A stretch of DNA of 64,000 nucleotides from Desmodesmus armatus (lineage: Eukaryota > Chlorophyta > Chlorophyceae > Sphaeropleales > Scenedesmaceae), in NCBI GenBank assembly GCA_007449985.2, contig VIIQ02000862.1:1-64000 (forward strand), in the 5' to 3' direction. Shown here piece after piece: positions 63,056 to 64,000 of the stretch. Position 1 is the first letter of the stretch; the number at the start of each line of letters is the position of its first letter. The notes beneath the pieces were generated by a model. The model saw only the letters and a list, made by a program, of their open reading frames with translations. It was not told the origin of the DNA and ran no database searches. Both the position numbers and the translations under genes were made by a program.

Positions 63056-64000
63056 AGATCCGTCCACCGCACAAGAAGCCCTCTCTCCCATCCACCCAGG
63101 CAACAAAACGTTTGATCCCCCCACCCCCTCCAGCCCCAGCAATCACAGGGAGTTCCCTTAGAGCCCAGTTGCGTGCAGCCATCCAACGGAGCTACCAGAA
63201 CCGGTTTTGGCAGCAGTGGCGTTCAAAACTCTTCCTGCCCACCCTAGCACCGCCCCTCATCAGCTGGGCTGACTCTACTCAGCGTGTCCTGGCAGCAACG
63301 CTGGCTCGCCTCACAGCAGCACTGGCCCCCTTCCAGGTGTCACAGATATGGCTGATGGCCAGTCCTTTCAGCTCCCCAGCGTGCAAGGCATCGGTTTGAA
63401 CTCCTGGGACTGGCGACAGGGCATCACATCGCTGTCATGCTTCCGGGCAGCAGTATCCGCACGCAGGCAGTTGGCCGTGTATATGCTGGCAGGCATCGTC
63501 ACAGGTGTTCAGTTCTTCCTCTTCTACTTCAAAAGGCACCCTGGCCTCACCGTGCTACATGCAGCAAGCGTTCTTCCTGTACCTATGGTACCTGCAGCAG
63601 CAAGCCGTGTCTAGGGAAGTGTTCGCCGAGGCGGCAGCAGAAGCCATCCTGGTGTTTTGAGAGGAAGGGTGCGACCTGACATTGTTTCCTGCAGTACCGG
63701 CGTTTTTGCACCACTACCTCACCAGCTGTCTGGACTGGGAGGTGAGCGACCTAAACTGGGTGAAGGACACGGTCTTGTCTCTGGTTCGGGGGGTTCTCGA
63801 AGCATGGGGCCGTGCGTCTGTGGGCGCTGCAGCTGTCACGCCTGATTGGATTGCTGTTTTCCTACGCAATCAGCAACCCACTGTGCTGGTACGCTCCACT
63901 TGGCGCCAACACTGGCAGCCACAGCAGTTCCGTGTGCAATATCCAGCGGGTTGTGCCACGAGGGAGGCCATTCTACGGTCTGTGTCCCCCAACACATACC
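63056..64000 (+). other. Unidentified coding-looking region, open at edge
   Basis: From a CGCAG acceptor at 63051-63055 a frame encodes RAQLRAAIQRSYQNRFWQQW, then FLPTLAPPLISWADSTQ to a CAG/GTGTCA donor at 63337. A second frame (63348-63540) encodes a hydrophobic helix (AVYMLAGIVTGVQFFLFYF). A third stretch in the first frame (from about 63555) encodes MQQAFFLYLWYLQQQAVSRE, meets TGA at 63658, and then stays open to the window end (FLHHYLTSCLDWEVSD onward). The switches could be short introns, frameshifts or decay. I do not recognise the family; at least one transmembrane helix is likely. Confidence 0.4.

Overview
This window reads as nuclear DNA of a chlorophyte green alga. Genes are broken by many short GT-AG introns, DNA is rich in CAG/CTG runs and in long G or C homopolymers, TGTAA poly(A)-type signals occur, and the mobile elements (a DIRS-type tyrosine-recombinase retroelement and several non-LTR fragments) are of kinds common in green algae. 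The leucine-rich-repeat proteins with an F-box-like start resemble families I associate with Sphaeropleales (Scenedesmus-like algae); that placement is inference. All exon models were built by hand from splice motifs and reading phase.

Layout. 3.2-6.5 kb (-): a membrane-anchored short-chain dehydrogenase of the 3-ketoacyl-CoA reductase/17beta-HSD12 type, whose second exon is split by a 575-bp non-LTR element with an 8-bp target duplication and a poly(A) tail. 7.0-15.1 kb (+): three related F-box-like/LRR loci, one complete, one frameshifted, one 3'-end only. 16.5-18.7 kb (+): a coiled-coil protein of unknown role. 19.4-24.0 kb (+): a secreted protein with a beta-sandwich-like region and a long Cys-rich tail. 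24.4-25.1 kb: three copies of a 260-bp tandem repeat. 26.0-29.6 kb (-): a 652-residue unknown, perhaps plastid-targeted. 30.0-35.2 kb (+): a complete 14-exon calcium-dependent protein kinase. 39.9-41.8 kb (-): a CBM20 starch-binding-domain protein. 42.2-43.7 kb (+): PIG-P, a subunit of the enzyme that starts GPI-anchor synthesis. 46.5-49.4 kb (+): a PLAA/Doa1/Ufd3-like gene (PFU and PUL domains) with several lesions and, upstream, a 73-bp perfect inverted repeat able to form a long RNA hairpin. 49.55-62 kb: a block of mobile elements: a 3.9-kb imperfect palindrome with a tRNA-like SINE in its centre, a decayed DIRS element that itself carries an insertion, a TTAA-flanked inverted-repeat element, and two non-LTR fragments, one with a restriction-like endonuclease motif. 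63-64 kb: coding-looking sequence, unidentified, running off the edge.

The cellular genes are unrelated housekeeping or signalling functions rather than one pathway. Three pairs are divergent with only 407-514 bp between start codons, so shared promoters are likely. The most striking local observations are the transposon-split reductase exon, the perfect hairpin, the giant palindrome, and a strand rule in which introns carry G runs near donors and C runs near acceptors.
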